Below, piece by piece: positions 34,086-43,250 of a stretch of 59,293 nucleotides of DNA (position 1 is the first letter of the stretch; each line of letters starts with the position of its first letter). This stretch comes from Lachnospiraceae bacterium (GTDB lineage Bacteria; Bacillota; Clostridia; Lachnospirales; Lachnospiraceae): contig JAFSCH010000066.1 in assembly GCA_017436865.1 (NCBI GenBank), forward strand, positions 1 to 59,293. The letters run 5' to 3'. Below the pieces are notes generated by a model, which was given only the letters and a program-made list of their open reading frames with translations, searched no databases and was not told where the DNA came from. The position numbers were made by a program, and so were the translations under genes.

Positions 34086-35108
34086 ATGAACATGAAAAAG
34101 GTTACGATACAAGATATCGCAAAAGAGATGGGGCTTAGTCGTAATACAGTTGCGAAAGCATTGAGTAATGGTGCCGTTGCGCCGGAAACAAGAAATGCGG
34201 TTATACAAAAGGCATGGCAGATGGGCTATGCAAAACTTGCAGATGATGTACAACAGGAGATGGAGATTCAGTATAAGAAGGAACAAAGTGGAACGATTTT
34301 GGTCTTATTCAATCGTTCAGAATCGGTATTTTGGAACAGAACAATGGTAGGAATCAGCAATGCAGTAGCAGAGGAAGGGTTCCGTATGCAGTTGCATATT
34401 GTGGATGAACAGGATCAGGATGGAGATGGTGTGCTTGCACAGCTTGCGGATGATGTAAAGGGAATTATATTTTTGTGTGTATTTCCAATTCGTTTTGTGC
34501 AGGGGATTGCCAGAGCCGGGCTTCCGATGACTTTTTTTAATACTCCGGTTGATGCACAGGAGTATATTGCGCTGGGTGATGTGTATAACCTGGAGGGGTT
34601 CTATTCCATGAAGCGTCTTACAAGTTATTGTATTGAGAAAAAGGGCTGTCGTAGTTTTGCGTTTATTGGCTATGCGGAAGGGTCGCGAGTGGTGCAGGCA
34701 AGATATCTTGGTTTTTTGGGAGCATGCAATCGCTATAGTATTCAGCCGGATGAAAATATGCTGTTTACTTGTCCTTCTAATAAGAGTTATTTTAATTACA
34801 GCATGGTAGAAGAGGTAATACAGCAAATGCGTATTGTGCCGGATGCCATTGTGTGTGAGAATGATGACGTTGCTAAGTATGCTGCTCTTGCATTACTGCA
34901 AAAGGATCCTGTACTTGCGAAAAAAACAGTTATTACAGGGTTTGACAATACTATCGAAGATGATTTTTTTAAGAAAGATATTCTAACAGTAGATGTCAGA
35001 GTAGAAGAATTAGGAAGAAGATTGGTAAAATCAGTTATAGATCGTGTAAGAGATCCACGTCTTGGGATTGTGTTTGCAACACTTACCACTTATCCTAAGT
35101 TGTTATAG
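34086..35108 (+). CDS. LacI family transcriptional regulator
   Basis: 340 aa with the N-terminal LacI helix-turn-helix VTIQDIAKEMGLSRNTVAKA and a periplasmic-binding-protein-like effector domain. ATG 34086 has GGAAAGGG 6 bases upstream; 34092 is close behind. The gene lies 36 bases before the GH36 alpha-galactosidase and is probably its repressor, with the effector a galactoside such as raffinose or melibiose. One oddity is the Asn-Thr in place of the usual Ser/Thr-Val in the recognition helix (SRNTVAKAL). Confidence 0.9.
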   Translation: MNMKKVTIQDIAKEMGLSRNTVAKALSNGAVAPETRNAVIQKAWQMGYAKLADDVQQEMEIQYKKEQSGTILVLFNRSESVFWNRTMVGISNAVAEEGFRMQLHIVDEQDQDGDGVLAQLADDVKGIIFLCVFPIRFVQGIARAGLPMTFFNTPVDAQEYIALGDVYNLEGFYSMKRLTSYCIEKKGCRSFAFIGYAEGSRVVQARYLGFLGACNRYSIQPDENMLFTCPSNKSYFNYSMVEEVIQQMRIVPDAIVCENDDVAKYAALALLQKDPVLAKKTVITGFDNTIEDDFFKKDILTVDVRVEELGRRLVKSVIDRVRDPRLGIVFATLTTYPKLL

Positions 35109-35144
35109 AGTTAGAAAAAATATAAAAATAAAGGAAGAAAAAAT

Positions 35145-37334
35145 ATGAAGATTACATATTTTGAGAAAGAGAGGATTTTTAAGCTGGATACACCAAAGAC
35201 CAGCTATTTGATGGGAGTTGTAGACGAGGAAAATTTCCTTGGACATATTTACTATGGAAAACGTATAGAGGATTATAACATTGGATATTTGATGAGGACG
35301 GATGAGCCTCCATTTGTACCAAGTAAAAATAATAGAGAAAGAGGCTCTTTTTACGATACATTTCCATTTGAATATCCTACAGGAGGACTTGGGGATTACA
35401 GAGAGAGTTGTATTTCGATTAGAACAGAGGGAGGACATGTTGGGTGTTCTTTCTCCTATGTGTCTCACAATATAGTAAAGGGAAAGCCGGACCTTACTGG
35501 TCTTCCTGCTACTTTTGGTGATCAGGATAGTTGTATGACGCTTGAGGTAATTGGTGAAGATAAGCATGCTGGAATGAAGGTTGCTCTTTATTATACGGTA
35601 TTTGCTGATACGGATGCGATAACTAGGAGTGTAAAGATAGAAAATATGGGGGAAAATCCTTTTTATTTGACCAAGGTATTTTCTGCATGTTTAGACATGG
35701 ATAATCAGGACTTTGACATGATTTCTTTGCATGGAAGCTGGGCAAGAGAACGTCATATTCAGAGAAAAACATTAGGCTATGGTATTCAGAATGTTAGCTC
35801 ATTCCGTGGGGAATCCAGTCATCAGGATCATCCGTTCCTTGCACTGGCAACGAAGAATACGACACAGGAAAATGGTGAAGTGTATGCCATGAATTTTGTT
35901 TATTCCGGCAATTTCCGTGCACAAGCGGAGGTGTCTCAGTTTGATGGTGTTCGTATGTCTATGGGAATTCATCCGGAGCATTTTTGTTGGAAACTGATGC
36001 CGGGAGCAGAATTTCAGGCACCGGAAGTTGTTATGATTTATTCGGCAGAAGGACTTGATGGCATGACAACTTCTTTCCACCATTTATATAAAAAGCATTT
36101 AATTCGTGGAGAATATAAGGACAAAAAACGTCCAATTTTAATTAATAACTGGGAAGCAACCTATTTTGATTTTACGACAGAGAAGTTGTTAAGTATTGCA
36201 AAGGAGGCGTCTTCTCTTGGTATTGAGATGCTTGTTATGGATGATGGCTGGTTTGGTAAGAGAAGCAGTGATAATTGCGCGCTCGGAGACTGGGTGGTAA
36301 ATGAAGAGAAGATTCAGGGAGGTTTAAAATATCTGGTTGATGAGGTAAATAAGCTTGGAATGAAGTTTGGTATTTGGTTTGAACCGGAGATGATATCACC
36401 TGATTCGGACTTGTACAGAGAACATCCGGATTGGGCAATTGCGATTCCGGGACGTGTGGCAACAGAGTCAAGACAACAGTATGTGCTCGATTTGTCACGC
36501 AAAGAGGTAGTAGATTATGTGTATGAATGTGTGGCTAGGATTTTAAGAAGTGCAAATATTGAATACGTTAAGTGGGATATGAACAGGCAGTTGTCTGATC
36601 TTGGAAGCTATGAGCTTTCAGCAGACAGACAGGGTGAACTGTATCATAGATACGTGTTGGCTGTATATGAATTGCAGGATAGATTGACGAAGGAATTTCC
36701 ACATCTGCTTTTGGAAAACTGTTCTGGTGGAGGTGCGCGTTTTGATCCTGGTATGTTGTATTATAGTCCACAAATCTGGTGTTCTGATGATACGGATGCG
36801 GTTGAAAGACTGGAGATTCAAGAAGGAACAGCTTTGATTTATCCACTTTCTACTATGGGAGCACATGTTTCAGATTGCCCAAATCACACGGTTGGAAGAG
36901 TAACACCATTTGAAACAAGGGGAATTGTTGCACTTGCCGGAACTTTTGGCTACGAACTCGATGTAACAAAGATTCCACAGGAAGACCGTGACATGATTCC
37001 AAAACAGGTTGCCATGTATCATAAGTATAACGATTTGGTACGAAGAGGAGATTATTATCGAATCGCTTCTTATTCACAGAATCATAAGTATGATTGTTGG
37101 GAAGTTGTCAGCGAGGATAAGAAGGAAGTATTGGTTACATTTGTACAGGTATTAAATAGAGCTAATTTTAAGTCAAGAAGAATTCGTTTAAAAGAGCTTG
37201 ACCCTAACAAGCAGTATCACATTGAGGGTGAGGAGAGAACCTATAGTGGAGAGGCTTTGATGTATGCAGGATTGCAGATTCCTAACCCTTGGGGAGACTT
37301 TAAAGCGATGCTGATTCACCTCGTAGAAGCATAA
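35145..37334 (+). CDS. GH36 alpha-galactosidase
   Basis: 729 aa, normal for the large GH36 enzymes, with no signal peptide, so it acts inside the cell on imported raffinose-type sugars. A beta-supersandwich precedes the barrel with LVMDDGWFG, the nucleophile Asp in YVKWDMNR, and the acid/base Asp in QIWCSDDTDA; ENCSGGGARFDPGML is the family signature. It shares a transcript with the LacI gene upstream. No transporter remains nearby: the solute-binding-protein gene at 39199 is broken. Confidence 0.95.
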   Translation: MKITYFEKERIFKLDTPKTSYLMGVVDEENFLGHIYYGKRIEDYNIGYLMRTDEPPFVPSKNNRERGSFYDTFPFEYPTGGLGDYRESCISIRTEGGHVGCSFSYVSHNIVKGKPDLTGLPATFGDQDSCMTLEVIGEDKHAGMKVALYYTVFADTDAITRSVKIENMGENPFYLTKVFSACLDMDNQDFDMISLHGSWARERHIQRKTLGYGIQNVSSFRGESSHQDHPFLALATKNTTQENGEVYAMNFVYSGNFRAQAEVSQFDGVRMSMGIHPEHFCWKLMPGAEFQAPEVVMIYSAEGLDGMTTSFHHLYKKHLIRGEYKDKKRPILINNWEATYFDFTTEKLLSIAKEASSLGIEMLVMDDGWFGKRSSDNCALGDWVVNEEKIQGGLKYLVDEVNKLGMKFGIWFEPEMISPDSDLYREHPDWAIAIPGRVATESRQQYVLDLSRKEVVDYVYECVARILRSANIEYVKWDMNRQLSDLGSYELSADRQGELYHRYVLAVYELQDRLTKEFPHLLLENCSGGGARFDPGMLYYSPQIWCSDDTDAVERLEIQEGTALIYPLSTMGAHVSDCPNHTVGRVTPFETRGIVALAGTFGYELDVTKIPQEDRDMIPKQVAMYHKYNDLVRRGDYYRIASYSQNHKYDCWEVVSEDKKEVLVTFVQVLNRANFKSRRIRLKELDPNKQYHIEGEERTYSGEALMYAGLQIPNPWGDFKAMLIHLVEA

Positions 37335-37349
37335 AATGAAATAAATATC

Positions 37350-37378
37350 TTTACAAATTAATTTATTTAACTTATATT
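37350..37378 (+). promoter_or_regulatory. Promoter of the second lacI gene
   Basis: TTTACA, a 17-base spacer and TATATT, 58 bases before the regulator start. Confidence 0.55.
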
Positions 37379-37435
37379 ATAGTTAGCTAAAAAAGATTAA
37401 AGTAAAGATTAAATATACGTACGATGGAGGGGAAA

Positions 37436-38455
37436 ATGGTTAAAGCAGTAAAGCTTGCTGATATCGCAGCAGAATTGAATGTTAGCATAGTGACGGTTTC
37501 CAAAGCGTTATCCGGTCAGAAGGGTGTTAGTGAAGAACTTAGAAAAAAGATTAAGGAACTTGCAGATGAAATGGGGTATGTGCCAGTGCATTCTGCCCAG
37601 AAGAATAGAAGTAAGTCTTATACGATAGGTATTATCAGTTTAGAAAGTTATTTTACTAAGTTTGCCTCTTTTTACTGGAAGATGTATCAGGAGGTGGCGA
37701 CCAAGGCAGTAAAGAAGAACTGTTTTACGATGTTGGAGATTATCAATGCTGCGGCAGAAGAAGCTTTAGAACCACCGAAGCTGTTCGAAGAGGAAAGAGT
37801 AGATGGTATTGTCATTATAGGAAAGCCGAAAAAGGAATATCTTAAAATGTTATATCAATATAAGAGAATTCCGATGGTGTTTTTGGATTTTTATGATGAT
37901 GAGCTGGTATGTGATTCTGTAGTTTCTTCTGGCTATATTGGAAGCTATCAGATGACACATTATCTGATTGAAAAGGGACATAGGAAGATTGCTTATGTCG
38001 GAACGTTGATGTATACAGAGAGTATTACGGATCGTTATTTTGGTTATTGCAAGGCGCTGATGGAGAGTAATATCGAGATTCGTAAAGATTGGATTATTCC
38101 GGACCGTGAGAAGAACAATGGTATTATTGGTATGGATTATACATTCCGATTACCACATGAGATGCCGACAGCCTTTGTATGCAACAATGATGTAACGGCT
38201 TATGCTCTAATTCAGACTTTAGAAAAAGCAGGATACCGTGTGCCGGAAGATATTTCGGTGGTAGGCTATGATAATTATTTGTATCCGGAATATGGTGATT
38301 CCAGAATCACTACTTATGCGGTTGATATGGGAGAAATGGCAAGAATCGCCATGCATAGTCTGGTAAAAAAAATAGAGAATGTTTTATATAACGAGAGTAT
38401 TCATACCGTACCAGGACGGATGATCGTCCGGGATACGGTAAGAGATATTAATTAA
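37436..38455 (+). CDS. LacI family transcriptional regulator
   Basis: 339 aa. The N-terminal helix-turn-helix is KLADIAAELNVSIVTVSKAL, with the classic VTVSKALSG recognition helix. The effector domain includes FVCNNDVTAYALIQTLEKAG and EDISVVGYDNYLYPEYG. ATG 37436 is preceded by GGAGGGG; ATG 37424 lies within that site and is rejected. It has its own promoter and faces the wreck of a sugar uptake and glucosidase gene set, which was probably its regulon. Confidence 0.92.
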   Translation: MVKAVKLADIAAELNVSIVTVSKALSGQKGVSEELRKKIKELADEMGYVPVHSAQKNRSKSYTIGIISLESYFTKFASFYWKMYQEVATKAVKKNCFTMLEIINAAAEEALEPPKLFEEERVDGIVIIGKPKKEYLKMLYQYKRIPMVFLDFYDDELVCDSVVSSGYIGSYQMTHYLIEKGHRKIAYVGTLMYTESITDRYFGYCKALMESNIEIRKDWIIPDREKNNGIIGMDYTFRLPHEMPTAFVCNNDVTAYALIQTLEKAGYRVPEDISVVGYDNYLYPEYGDSRITTYAVDMGEMARIAMHSLVKKIENVLYNESIHTVPGRMIVRDTVRDIN

Positions 38456-38830
38456 GAATATTAGAATCAAGAATGGGTGTTTCCCTGCGGAAAGCAAGTG
38501 GGGTAACACCCGTTTTTTCTTTGGATAAATGATTCCATATCACAGAAAAGTCGCTAAAGGTGTCGGGGGTAAAGAAACAGTTGTGCTCGGGATAACAGAG
38601 TTTATAGTAGAAGGTTGTCACAGCAGGGGACAAAAAGCAAATAGTGTATTCCCATTTTCCTCTGGGGCAACTGATACAGTGTAGTTGATGGCAATTAATA
38701 AAAGCAAAAGTGTTAGTTTCTAAGACGTAGGATTGATTGGATAGTCATAATGAAGAATCCTTTCGTAAGTAAATGATACGGTCAGCAAAAATTCTATTGC
38801 TGAAAGCGATTTTAAATGGATTTTTGCATC
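38448..38830 (-). pseudogene. AraC-family regulator with stop codon and internal deletion
   Basis: On the minus strand a single frame reads FSNRIFADRIIYLRKDSSL, a TGA (38747-38745, probably from TGG), LSNQSYVLETNTFAFINCHQ and LHCISCPRGKWEYTICFLSP. It then jumps to FSDFSVIWNHLSKEKTGVTP and LAFRRE, the very end of an AraC DNA-binding domain. About 150 residues between the sensor domain and the second helix-turn-helix are missing. The reading overlaps the last 8 bases of the LacI gene. A dead regulator of the former sugar locus. Confidence 0.8.
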
Positions 38831-39198
38831 GTAATTATGAAGGTACTGAATAAATTATGTTTATATTATACTAATTTACGGTAAAAAAGACAAGAAAGGA
38901 TGATAAAAATAAATATATGAAGATAAATAGGGACATTAAAAAAGAAAAAAGGTTAAAACTTAAAACAAAAGCTAAAAATAGCTAAAAAGAACTGCGGCAT
39001 GCTATGCGAATTGGCTATAATAGACAAAATGCTGATGTAATAATTGTAAAAATAGAAGAATTAACAAAAAAACGCAAGAAAAGGTGATAAAAGTTAATAT
39101 TAAGTGATGACTAAAATAAGATTTTGGATTGAAGTAAATTTAAGCTAACAACGAGTTAACGAGTGGTAAAAACATAATTTATATGGGAGGTTAACAAC
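38831..39198. other. AT-rich gene-free stretch before the broken sugar locus
   Basis: Very A-rich DNA with short repeats such as AGCTAAAAATAGCT (about 38980). There is a perfect TATAAT at about 39015, the probable -10 of the promoter for the lipoprotein remnant. I see no gene. Confidence 0.4.
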
Positions 39199-39468
39199 AT
39201 GGAAATTAAGAAAGTAACAGCACTTGGAATGGCAGCTGTAATGACAATGTCCTTAGCAGCATGTGGTAGCAGCGATGCAACAACAAACACAGACACTAAG
39301 ACAGATACAACAACAACTACAGATGCAGCAAAAAAAGATGCAGTAGCAACAGACACAGAAACTGTTGATACAGCAGAGTCCGGATTCTGTAGAATGGTTT
39401 GCAGAATATGCAAGAGTGGTAGCAGAGAACTTTACCGATTTAGCAGAATATTTCTTTACCTTAAATGA
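39199..39468 (+). pseudogene. 5' remnant of a sugar-binding lipoprotein gene
   Basis: GGGAGG precedes ATG 39199. The product has a lipoprotein signal (MEIKKVTALGMAAVMTMS, lipobox LAAC) and a Thr/Asp/Ala-rich linker typical of ABC solute-binding proteins. After about 62 residues the frame enters GH1 coding DNA out of register and stops at 39468. The rest of the binding protein and the permease genes expected behind it are missing. The start and promoter are intact, so a short meaningless lipopeptide may still be made. Confidence 0.8.
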
Positions 39469-40351
39469 GCCACAGTGTTTCGTGGGGCTTGGACACTTAA
39501 GCGGTGTGCATGCACCAGGATTAAAGTTAGATCCGAAAGAAGTATTTCAGATTGCTCATAATGCACTGAAAGCGCATGGTAGAGCTGTTCAGGAGCTAAG
39601 AAAACATGCAAAGCAGCCAATTAAGATTGGTTATGCACCAACTTGTGGTGTCGCTTATCCTTATACAGAGAGTCCGGAGGATATTGAAGCTGCAAGAAAA
39701 ATTTACTTTGGATTTGACCAGTCAATTAGTAACTGGACTTGGAATGTAGCATGGTTCAATGATCCTGTCTTTTTAGGAAAATATCCGGAGGAAGGCTTGA
39801 AGAAGTATGCAGAGTATCTTCCTGAGATTACGGACGAGGATATGGAGCTGATTCACCAACCGCTTGATTTCATGGGACAGAATATCTATAATGGTTACTG
39901 GGTTCGAGCCGGTAAAAATGGAGAGCCAGAATATGTGGATAGACCGGATGGATTCCCGAAGACGGCGACCAACTGGCCGGTAACACCGGAATGTCTCTAT
40001 TGGGGTGTTAGATTCCTATATGAGAGATATCAGATGCCAATTTATATTACTGAAAATGGTATGTCTTGCCATGATCAGGTGTCGGCAGATGGTAGGGTGC
40101 GTGATTCGAATCGAATTGATTTTTTAGATAAGTATCTTTCAGGTATACAGCGTGCGGCGGATGAAGGAATTGGTATTGCGGGTTATTTCCTGTGGACCAT
40201 TTTAGATAATTTTGAGTGGGATAAGGGTTACAATGAACGTTTTGGCCTCGTTTATGTGGATTATGCGACGCAGAAACGTATTGTAAAGGATTCAGCTTTC
40301 TGGTATCAGAAGGTTATGGAAACAAATGGAAGGATTTTAAGTGTGAATCAG
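39376..40351 (+). pseudogene. GH1 beta-glucosidase lacking its N-terminus
   Basis: The frame runs from SPDSVEWFAEYARVVAENF through the acid/base motif TLNEP and the nucleophile motif YITENGMS to VYVDYATQKR and WYQKVME, the normal GH1 end. The first 130 or so residues of the barrel are absent and no ribosome binding site is present, so an active enzyme is not expected. At its 3' end the frame runs without a stop into the ManA coding sequence. Confidence 0.8.
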
Positions 40352-41293
40352 ATGAAAAAAGAAATACTACATATGGAGCCTGTTTTTAAGCAGATGATTT
40401 GGGGCGGTGAGAAGCTAGGTACTGAGTGGAATTACGCGGTTCCGGGAGAAAAGACAGGAGAATGTTGGGGTGTTGCAGCTCATCCAAATGGAGACTGTGT
40501 GATTCAAGGTGGAAGCTTTGATGGAAAAACATTAAGTAAGATGTGGACAGAACAGCCGGAAATGTTTGGGAATGTGGATAGCAAAGTATTCCCGTTATTA
40601 ATTAAGATTATTGACGCAGAGCAGGATTTAAGTATTCAGGTACATCCGAATGATGCCTATGCAGAGGTAAATGAAAACGGTTCTCTTGGTAAGACGGAGT
40701 GCTGGTATATTTTAGATGCACAGGAAGGAGCCAGCTTAGTAATTGGTCATAACGCACAGAATAAGGATGAGTTAGTAGCCATGGTTCGCGAAGGAAAGTG
40801 GTCTGAGTTTATCCGTGAAGTTCCTGTGAAAAAGGGTGATTTTATCCAGATTGATCCGGGAACCGTTCATGCAATCAAGGGTGGCTTGCAGATCTTAGAG
40901 ACTCAGCAGAATTCCGATATTACTTATCGTGTATATGATTATGATAGACTTTCTGATGGTAAGCCTAGAGAGCTTCATATTGAAAAGAGTATTGATGTCA
41001 TTACTGTTCCTGCAAAGTCGGCAGAAGATAGTGTAAAGCATGTAGGAGAAGTGGAGCCAAATAAGATGAATCTTCTCATTTCTTGTGATTATTATCAGGT
41101 ATGGAAGCTGGATGTAGCAGGTAATGCAGAGATAAATCAGGATTATCCGTTCTTAATTATGAGTGTCATCGAGGGTGATGGTATCATTGATGGACAGTTT
41201 ATTAAGAAGGGTGACCATTTCATCCTTCCGAATGGATATGGAAAGGTAGAGCTGCAGGGCGATATGCAGTTGATTTGTTCAACAGTTTCATAA
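40352..41293 (+). CDS. manA: Mannose-6-phosphate isomerase, class I
   Basis: 313 aa from ATG 40352 (ATG 40373 also possible). MEPVFKQMIWGGEKLGTEW is the usual N-terminus. Zinc ligands are visible in QVHPND, the Glu after GKTE, and GTVHAIKGG. The enzyme interconverts mannose- and fructose-6-phosphate. The sequence is in frame with the GH1 remnant, with no stop between them: either a stop was lost or the two were once a fusion. No good ribosome binding site precedes ATG 40352, so expression is doubtful unless coupled. Confidence 0.8.
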   Translation: MKKEILHMEPVFKQMIWGGEKLGTEWNYAVPGEKTGECWGVAAHPNGDCVIQGGSFDGKTLSKMWTEQPEMFGNVDSKVFPLLIKIIDAEQDLSIQVHPNDAYAEVNENGSLGKTECWYILDAQEGASLVIGHNAQNKDELVAMVREGKWSEFIREVPVKKGDFIQIDPGTVHAIKGGLQILETQQNSDITYRVYDYDRLSDGKPRELHIEKSIDVITVPAKSAEDSVKHVGEVEPNKMNLLISCDYYQVWKLDVAGNAEINQDYPFLIMSVIEGDGIIDGQFIKKGDHFILPNGYGKVELQGDMQLICSTVS

Positions 41294-41302
41294 GTTAATT
41301 TA

Positions 41303-41343
41303 TTATAGTGAATTATGTTTCCGTGAAATGTAATTCACTATAA
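41303..41343. terminator. Strong hairpin after manA
   Basis: A 13-bp perfect stem, TTATAGTGAATTA/TAATTCACTATAA, with a 15-base loop but no clear T-run. Confidence 0.55.
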
Positions 41344-41430
41344 GTGTTTATAGGATAAAAGGATTATGGCATGGGAATAACGAAAAATAAGCAGACGAAT
41401 GAAAAAATGAAATATGAATGAAAAAATGAA

Positions 41431-42285
41431 ATGTTAACAGTAAGTGTGGATAGCTTTGGGGCAGAATTGACCTCGATTGTGGATAAGAATGGTACAGAAT
41501 ATCTTTGGTGTGGAGACAGTAAGTATTGGGGAAGACATTCTCCTGTTTTGTTCCCGGTAGTTGGTAAGCCAAGAGATGGCAAGTTCACCTATGAGGGTAA
41601 GGAATATACCATGGGACAGCACGGATTTGCAAGAGATATGGAATTTACATGCACAAAGCAGGAGCAGGAAGAAATCTGGTTTGCACTGAATTCTACAGAA
41701 GAGACATTGGCAAAATATCCGTTTGCTTTTTGTTTGGAGATTGGTTACCGCCTGACGGAAAATACGGTTAAGGTAATGTGGAAGGTAACAAACCGTGAGC
41801 AGGAGAAGGATATGCATTTTTCGATTGGTGCACATCCTGCATTTATGTGTCCTTTAGATGAAAAAGAAGAAAAGACAGCTTACAGCCTTCAGATGGATGC
41901 AAAGGATAAGGTGACTTATTTCTTTTTAAATGCGGCAAATGGATTATTGGTAGATAAAGAATATGAATTAAAGCTGGAAAATGGAGTTCATAAGATAACA
42001 GAAGATTTCTTTGACGAGAGCGCTTATGTCATTGAGAATAATCAGGTAAGTGAGGTTTCGTTGGTAAATCCTAAAGGAAAAGCCTACATTACGGTAAAGT
42101 TCGATGCACCGCTTGTGGGAATTTGGTCACCGGAGAAGAAGAACGCACCATTTGTCTGCATTGAACCTTGGTATGGAAGATGTGATAAAGAGAATTTTGC
42201 AGGAACCTTGGAAGAGAGAGAATGGAGCAATCAGCTTGCAGCAGGCGGAGTATTTGAGGCCGCTTATGATATTTGTGTAGGATAA
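41431..42285 (+). CDS. Aldose 1-epimerase family protein
   Basis: 284 aa, galactose-mutarotase-like beta-sandwich, LacX-type. GAELTSIVDKNGTEYLW begins the fold, with FPVVGKPRDGKF, GQHGFARDMEF, FSIGAHPAF (catalytic His) and CIEPWYGRCD. It would interconvert anomers of sugars or sugar phosphates. The start is uncertain: ATG 41431 has no ribosome binding site and lies at the end of a 19-bp tandem duplication (41397-41434), while an in-frame TGA at 41419 blocks a longer start. Regulation may have been lost with the neighbouring deletions. Confidence 0.85.
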   Translation: MLTVSVDSFGAELTSIVDKNGTEYLWCGDSKYWGRHSPVLFPVVGKPRDGKFTYEGKEYTMGQHGFARDMEFTCTKQEQEEIWFALNSTEETLAKYPFAFCLEIGYRLTENTVKVMWKVTNREQEKDMHFSIGAHPAFMCPLDEKEEKTAYSLQMDAKDKVTYFFLNAANGLLVDKEYELKLENGVHKITEDFFDESAYVIENNQVSEVSLVNPKGKAYITVKFDAPLVGIWSPEKKNAPFVCIEPWYGRCDKENFAGTLEEREWSNQLAAGGVFEAAYDICVG

Positions 42286-42339
42286 AAATAAAGAAAAGTG
42301 CTGGAAAAATCTCTGTAGTTAAGATTCAGTGAAAGTTAG

Positions 42340-42401
42340 CACCCCACAAAATAATCTTCATATACTAAATAAGTAAATGAAGAAAATTGTGGGGTGTTTT
42401 T
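42340..42401 (+). terminator. Large hairpin plus T-run overlapping the start region of dpaA
   Basis: CACCCCACAA/TTGTGGGGTG (10 bp) with an inner 7-bp stem TCTTCAT/ATGAAGA, followed by TTTTTATTTTT. It looks like a complete terminator and lies where the dpaA leader should be. Confidence 0.75.
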
Positions 42402-43250
42402 ATTTTTGCTTATCAGTATTCTGTGATTGGTGGAGATAGACGTCAGGAGATACTCTTAAAAGAGCTTAGGGAAAAAGCTTCCTGCATACGATTTGGAGTA
42501 GGAACGCAGGGAGACAAAGCGGTTTCTTTGGAATTAGCGGTTTCTCTTGCGGAGAATCTTCTTCTTCCGATACCAATGTGTAAAGGGAACAGGATTAATA
42601 TACAGCAACAAGATATAGTGGTTACGAAGGAGGATGTTTTAAAATATTTAAAAAAAGGACAGTGTGTTTTTGCAGGCTGTATGGATAAGGTATGGTCGGA
42701 ACGGGCAAAGGAGAAAGGTGTTGCATGTTATGACTATATGGAAGAAAAGTCGATTGCTATATACAATTCTATAGCAACCGCCGAGGGAACGATAGCTGAA
42801 ATTCTTCTGAGTTACCCGCGTAATCTTCATGGAATAAAGGTAATGGTGTTGGGGTATGGAATCTGTGCAAAGACTTTGGCAGCAAAGCTAAGGGGGCTGT
42901 CAGCCAAGGTGTGCATTGCAGCAAGGTCTGAACATGCTCTAATGGAAGCTTATGCAAACGGATACTGTAAGATAAGGTTAGAAAAAATCTCAGAAGTAAT
43001 AGGGGAATATCCTCTTATCATAAATACCATCCCAGCAAGAGTTGTTACGCGTAAGGAACTAGAATCTGTGGATAAAGAAGTAGAAATTTATGAAATTGCA
43101 TCTTTTCCGTATGGTGTGGACATTGATACTGCCAACGAGCTTGGTATAACAGTCAGAATCTGTCCTTCACTTCCGGCAAAATATGCACCGATTTCGTCAG
43201 CAGAGATACTAAAGCAATATATTTTGGAAAAAACAGGGGGTAATGTATGA
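42387..43250 (+). CDS. dpaA: Dipicolinate synthase subunit A, start unresolved
   Basis: Subunit A of the mother-cell enzyme making dipicolinic acid for spores (SpoVFA). YQYSVIGGDRRQEILLKELR opens the fold; KVMVLGYGICAKTLAAKL is the Rossmann dinucleotide site; INTIPARVV and SLPAKYAPISSAEIL follow as in the family. TTG 42387 and GTG 42423 both lack a ribosome binding site, and the region coincides with a terminator hairpin. An ATG at 42377 (MKKIVG) is one base out of frame, so a single-base deletion in AAAA would restore a normal start. It overlaps dpaB by 4 bases. Confidence 0.85.
   Translation: MWGVFIFAYQYSVIGGDRRQEILLKELREKASCIRFGVGTQGDKAVSLELAVSLAENLLLPIPMCKGNRINIQQQDIVVTKEDVLKYLKKGQCVFAGCMDKVWSERAKEKGVACYDYMEEKSIAIYNSIATAEGTIAEILLSYPRNLHGIKVMVLGYGICAKTLAAKLRGLSAKVCIAARSEHALMEAYANGYCKIRLEKISEVIGEYPLIINTIPARVVTRKELESVDKEVEIYEIASFPYGVDIDTANELGITVRICPSLPAKYAPISSAEILKQYILEKTGGNV

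Noticed and set aside
34317-34826. Minus-strand 169-codon frame inside the LacI gene
   Set aside because: Antisense to a clear LacI effector domain, with composition unlike a real protein.
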